Positions 37,401 through 38,798 of a stretch of 38,798 nt of DNA are shown here, one piece after another. The DNA is taken from NCBI RefSeq assembly GCF_000381125.1, contig NZ_KB905956.1, positions 1 through 38,798 of the forward strand. The letters are read 5' to 3'. Position numbers and translations under genes: made by a program. The stretch's first letter is position 1. Each line of letters opens with the position of its first letter. The DNA comes from Caldimonas manganoxidans ATCC BAA-369. GTDB taxonomy: Bacteria > Pseudomonadota > Gammaproteobacteria > Burkholderiales > Burkholderiaceae_C. The notes beneath the pieces were generated by a model. It saw only the letters and a list, made by a program, of their open reading frames with translations. It had not been told where the DNA came from and did no database searches.

Positions 37401-37815
37401 CACGGCGGCGAATCTGGGGCTGCCGGCTTTGGCTGCGGCCGCGCGCGCGTGTGAGCGCGCGCTGCGGGAAGGCCGCACGGTGCCGTGGCCACAGGCCGAG
37501 CAGGCTTGGCGGGCGGTGTGGCAATGGTGTGGCCTGTCACCAGACGCCGACGGCGGTGTGCACGCTGGGGCAGGGACGGCTGCGCACGAGCCGGGCGGCG
37601 ATGTGCCCATCGATGCGGCCTTGCTGCGGCGGCTGCTGCAGGCTTGCCAGCGCGGGGAGATCGATGGCGCTGCGCTGGCGGAACTGGCCGAGCAGGATCC
37701 CGCCAGCGCGCAAGGCTTGCGGGGCTGGCTCGAAGAGTTCGATTTCGAACGGGCTGCTCAATGGCTGGCTTGGCGCCTGGGCGATCGAGCACAGAACGAG
37801 GAGGTGCGCGCATGA
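34498..37815 (+). CDS. MHYT-domain hybrid sensor histidine kinase
   Basis: This 1105-aa protein combines many signalling modules. Residues 25-260 form a seven-segment MHYT membrane domain with all three motifs (MHFIG at 79, MHYIG at 142, MHYTA at 209), a fold proposed to bind metal and sense O2, CO or NO. Two PAS-like regions follow (about 275-395 and 400-515). Next are the HisKA domain with H543 (SHEIRTPMN), the ATPase domain (NLLGNALKF, DTGIGI, GGTGLGMSI), a receiver domain with D832 and K887 (LLDLHMP, EKP), and a degenerate HPt-like end with H964 (HRWAGTAANLG). A His-Asp-His relay within one chain is thus plausible. A perfect hairpin precedes the ATG; M27 at 34576 is an alternative start. 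It overlaps the response regulator by four bases. Confidence 0.93.
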   Translation: MESFDGLGWFLSRSAEVPRAELVYSDMLVAASVIVAMLGGMAAMQLMGIARRPDRFGAATAHAAHWTAVIVLGGSVWSMHFIGMLAVDVCQPVQFDEWVTAASMLPSVVASAVGLRSVQQHRDDLRSIVWAGVVVGAGIGVMHYIGMAAMRMDSQLRYDPTWFAISIVVAVALATLGLGARAVLSRTRWPRLVVVLVSGALLGLAISGMHYTAMQASLFVGPVDLLYQRWSSRQFELAVAVALVTVCVFGFAWGVVGLVSYRSLAQHLRERERLISDILEHLPGTVVRLRARGDETMQRVLVSRSLEDLTGRSLQDYEREQWTLTQIITDADRPVFLQAMRQTLQTGRPIHLNVRFEHASGALRWMEVRAVAHRVDASAPVVDLFLSDVTAAQWAQQREQELLRGVDEVVGRARLSVQGEFLDVNDRLARALEYEPEELIGRPHRSVWALDQDPAQMEAFWQALRQGQPQKGTFKRRTKSGGVRHMSGWYQPIHDLHGQVVAVLKLVMDVTEHVQALQELQHLNERLQQAMAARSTFFATVSHEIRTPMNAVVGFAELLRDQLTDAEQRAQAQSILDAARSLLRILNDLLDVAKLESGEFSIVEAPFRLPRMLRDLVSQFGVLAARKGLSLRLEMADGLPDCWLGDGDRVRQILTNLLGNALKFTEQGHVTLGAATEDGQLRLWVQDTGIGIDPQRQQAIFEPFVQADAGTARRYGGTGLGMSIVKGLVQRMGGRLSLHSVPGQGTTVTLWLPLAPVQDAPCPTEPSPLPPAAAAQGPRLRVLACDDVEQNRELLRRLLQRAGHEVCVLPDGRSLLQHYVEQGGQWDVILLDLHMPQWDGVETCKQLRAAERAHRWPARPVLALSASVLESDRHAAGQAGMNGFLEKPIDVRALERSVQEHAAQARGEDARASGSDTSTAVADEARGRALWGDDWLARVQDWLREQEPLVRASRWDQWSADQWHRWAGTAANLGLPALAAAARACERALREGRTVPWPQAEQAWRAVWQWCGLSPDADGGVHAGAGTAAHEPGGDVPIDAALLRRLLQACQRGEIDGAALAELAEQDPASAQGLRGWLEEFDFERAAQWLAWRLGDRAQNEEVRA

Positions 37816-38540
37816 AGGACGATACAGCACTGCAGGCCGTGTGGACACCGTGGACGGCCTTGCAAGAGCGCCCGCGCTTGCTGCTCGTCGATGACGAGCC
37901 GGCCAACCTGCAGTTGCTCAAGCGGGTGCTGGAGCCGCTGTACACCTTGTCGTTTGCTCGACATGGGATGCAAGCCTTGGAGATGGCCAAGCGTTTGCAG
38001 CCGGCACTCATCGTGCTGGATGTGATGATGCCGGGCATGACCGGGCACGAAGTCATCGTGCAACTCAAAGCCGACGCGGCCACGGCGTCGATCCCGGTGT
38101 TGTTTTGTACCGCTTTGGGCGACGAGGAGGACGAAGCCCGCGGACTGGACCTGGGGGCCGTGGACTATGTGACCAAACCGATCTCGCCGGCGGTGCTCAA
38201 AGCCCGCATACGCACCCACTTGGCTTTGGTGCAACGGCAAGAGCTGGAGCGGACCCGTCAGGCGGTGATCTGGCGCTTGGGCCGAGCCGCGGAGTTCAAA
38301 GACAACGAGACCGGCCGCCATGTGATCCGCATGAGCAAATTCTGCCGCCTCATCGCGCAAGCCCTGGGGGCGCCGCCGGTGTTCTGCGACTTGATCGAAG
38401 CGGCCGCGCCGATGCATGACATCGGCAAGATCGGCATTCCCGACCGCATCTTGCTCAAGCCGGGCAAGCTGGACGAGGACGAATGGGCGGTGATGCGAAC
38501 CCATCCGCTCATCGGCGCGCAAATCCTTGGGAAACGCTGA
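37812..38540 (+). pseudogene. REC/HD-GYP response regulator truncated by an IS element
   Basis: The protein begins with a complete receiver domain: acidic pair D27/D28, phosphoacceptor D70 (LIVLDVMMPGMTG), T100 and K122 (YVTKPIS). A linker and the first half of an HD-GYP phosphodiesterase domain follow, with RAAEFKDNETGRHVIRMS, the HD pair H202/D203 (MHDIGKIGIPDRILLKPGKL) and MRTHPLIGAQILG. It then stops at residue 242, where family members continue with the HHE and GYP motifs. The stop TGA lies in IS5-like sequence that starts around 38529, so the 3' half of the gene has been displaced. Without the GYP half, c-di-GMP hydrolysis is not expected, though the receiver could still accept phosphate from the overlapping kinase gene. 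Confidence 0.9.
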
Positions 38541-38798
38541 TCAAGCCCCGCGCCGCGGCGAGATTGTCCTGCGCGGGGCGAAACGGAGCGTTTTTGGCGC
38601 GTTCTACGGCCTCGAGGGCCTTACTGGCGGGCCCTTCGGCGCCCGCCCGGGCCATGATGGGCCCATTACGGGCGCACCAATGCCGGCACGCGCCGTGCGG
38701 CCATGTACAGGTTGACCATCGCCAGCGCCGTGAAGGCGCGGTTGGCGTTCTTGGCCAGGCCTCGGTAGCGCACCTTGGCAAAGCCCCACAGGCGCTTG
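38529..38798 (-). mobile_element. IS5-family insertion sequence, one end only
   Basis: The HD-GYP reading frame is lost at about 38529-38534 and the sequence after it (GGGAAACGCTGATCAAG) looks like an IS end. From there to the window edge is non-coding IS tail followed by the 3' end of a transposase gene on the - strand. The other end, the inverted repeat and the target duplication are outside the window, so the boundary is approximate. Confidence 0.75.
38666..38798 (-). CDS. IS5-family transposase, C-terminal fragment (partial at window edge)
   Basis: Reading from the window edge to TAA at 38666-38668 gives 43 codons: KRLWGFAKVRYRGLAKNANR, then AFTALAMVNLYMAARRVPAL and VRP. The FAKVRYRGLAKN stretch, followed by a hydrophobic helix, is the typical C-terminal end of IS5-type DDE transposases, including the region after the catalytic glutamate. 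The 5' part lies beyond the window. It cannot be said from this fragment whether the element is active. Confidence 0.85.
   Translation of the reverse strand, partial: KRLWGFAKVRYRGLAKNANRAFTALAMVNLYMAARRVPALVRP

Overview
The window is GC-rich bacterial chromosome, most likely from a betaproteobacterium of the order Burkholderiales (Comamonadaceae-like; a Tepidimonas-type organism would fit, but that is inference from gene order and protein style, not a database match). It opens exactly on the ATG of tuf and ends inside an insertion sequence.

Region 1 (1-16975) is the str tail/S10/spc/alpha ribosomal superoperon on the + strand: tuf, rpsJ, then rplC-rplD-rplW-rplB-rpsS-rplV-rpsC-rplP-rpmC-rpsQ, an inserted Prx5-type peroxiredoxin gene, then rplN-rplX-rplE-rpsN-rpsH-rplF-rplR-rpsE-rpmD-rplO-secY-infA-rpmJ-rpsM-rpsK-rpsD-rpoA-rplQ, closed by a strong intrinsic terminator. 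Transcription looks subdivided: a promoter and hairpins lie between rpsJ and rplC, a terminator follows rpsQ, a promoter plus a threefold 16-bp tandem repeat precede rplN, and hairpins sit in the leaders of rpsD, rpoA and rplQ.

Region 2 (17074-21297) is a + strand envelope/redox group: a NodI/NodJ-like ABC exporter (ATPase and permease), cutA, dsbD, then the initiator tRNA-fMet gene with its own promoter and terminator.

Region 3 (21362-27249) holds regulators and cell-wall precursor genes: a membrane diguanylate cyclase (-), a Crp/Fnr-family regulator (+), an AraC-family regulator (+), a DUF6279-like lipoprotein (-) head to head with glmU (+), and a small cysteine-rich CWC protein (+).

Region 4 (27225-31925) is a tightly overlapped - strand zinc locus, read in the order aztD-like metallochaperone, outer-membrane beta-barrel with a His/Asp-rich segment, ZnuA/AztC-like binding protein, ZnuB-like permease, zur. 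A perfect 20-bp palindrome resembling a Zur box lies 30 bp upstream of the first gene. Two features stand out: no ATPase gene is present, and the aztD-like gene is split by an in-frame TAG.

Region 5 (31926-38798) contains an Lrp/AsnC regulator (-) divergent from glmS (+), then a 1105-residue MHYT hybrid sensor kinase overlapping a REC/HD-GYP response regulator. The response regulator is cut off before its GYP half by an IS5-like element whose transposase C-terminus runs off the window edge.

No CRISPR array, prophage or defence island is seen. The best candidates for new biology are the zinc operon (OM barrel, chaperone, binding protein and permease under Zur, without an ATPase) and the broken MHYT-kinase/HD-GYP module.
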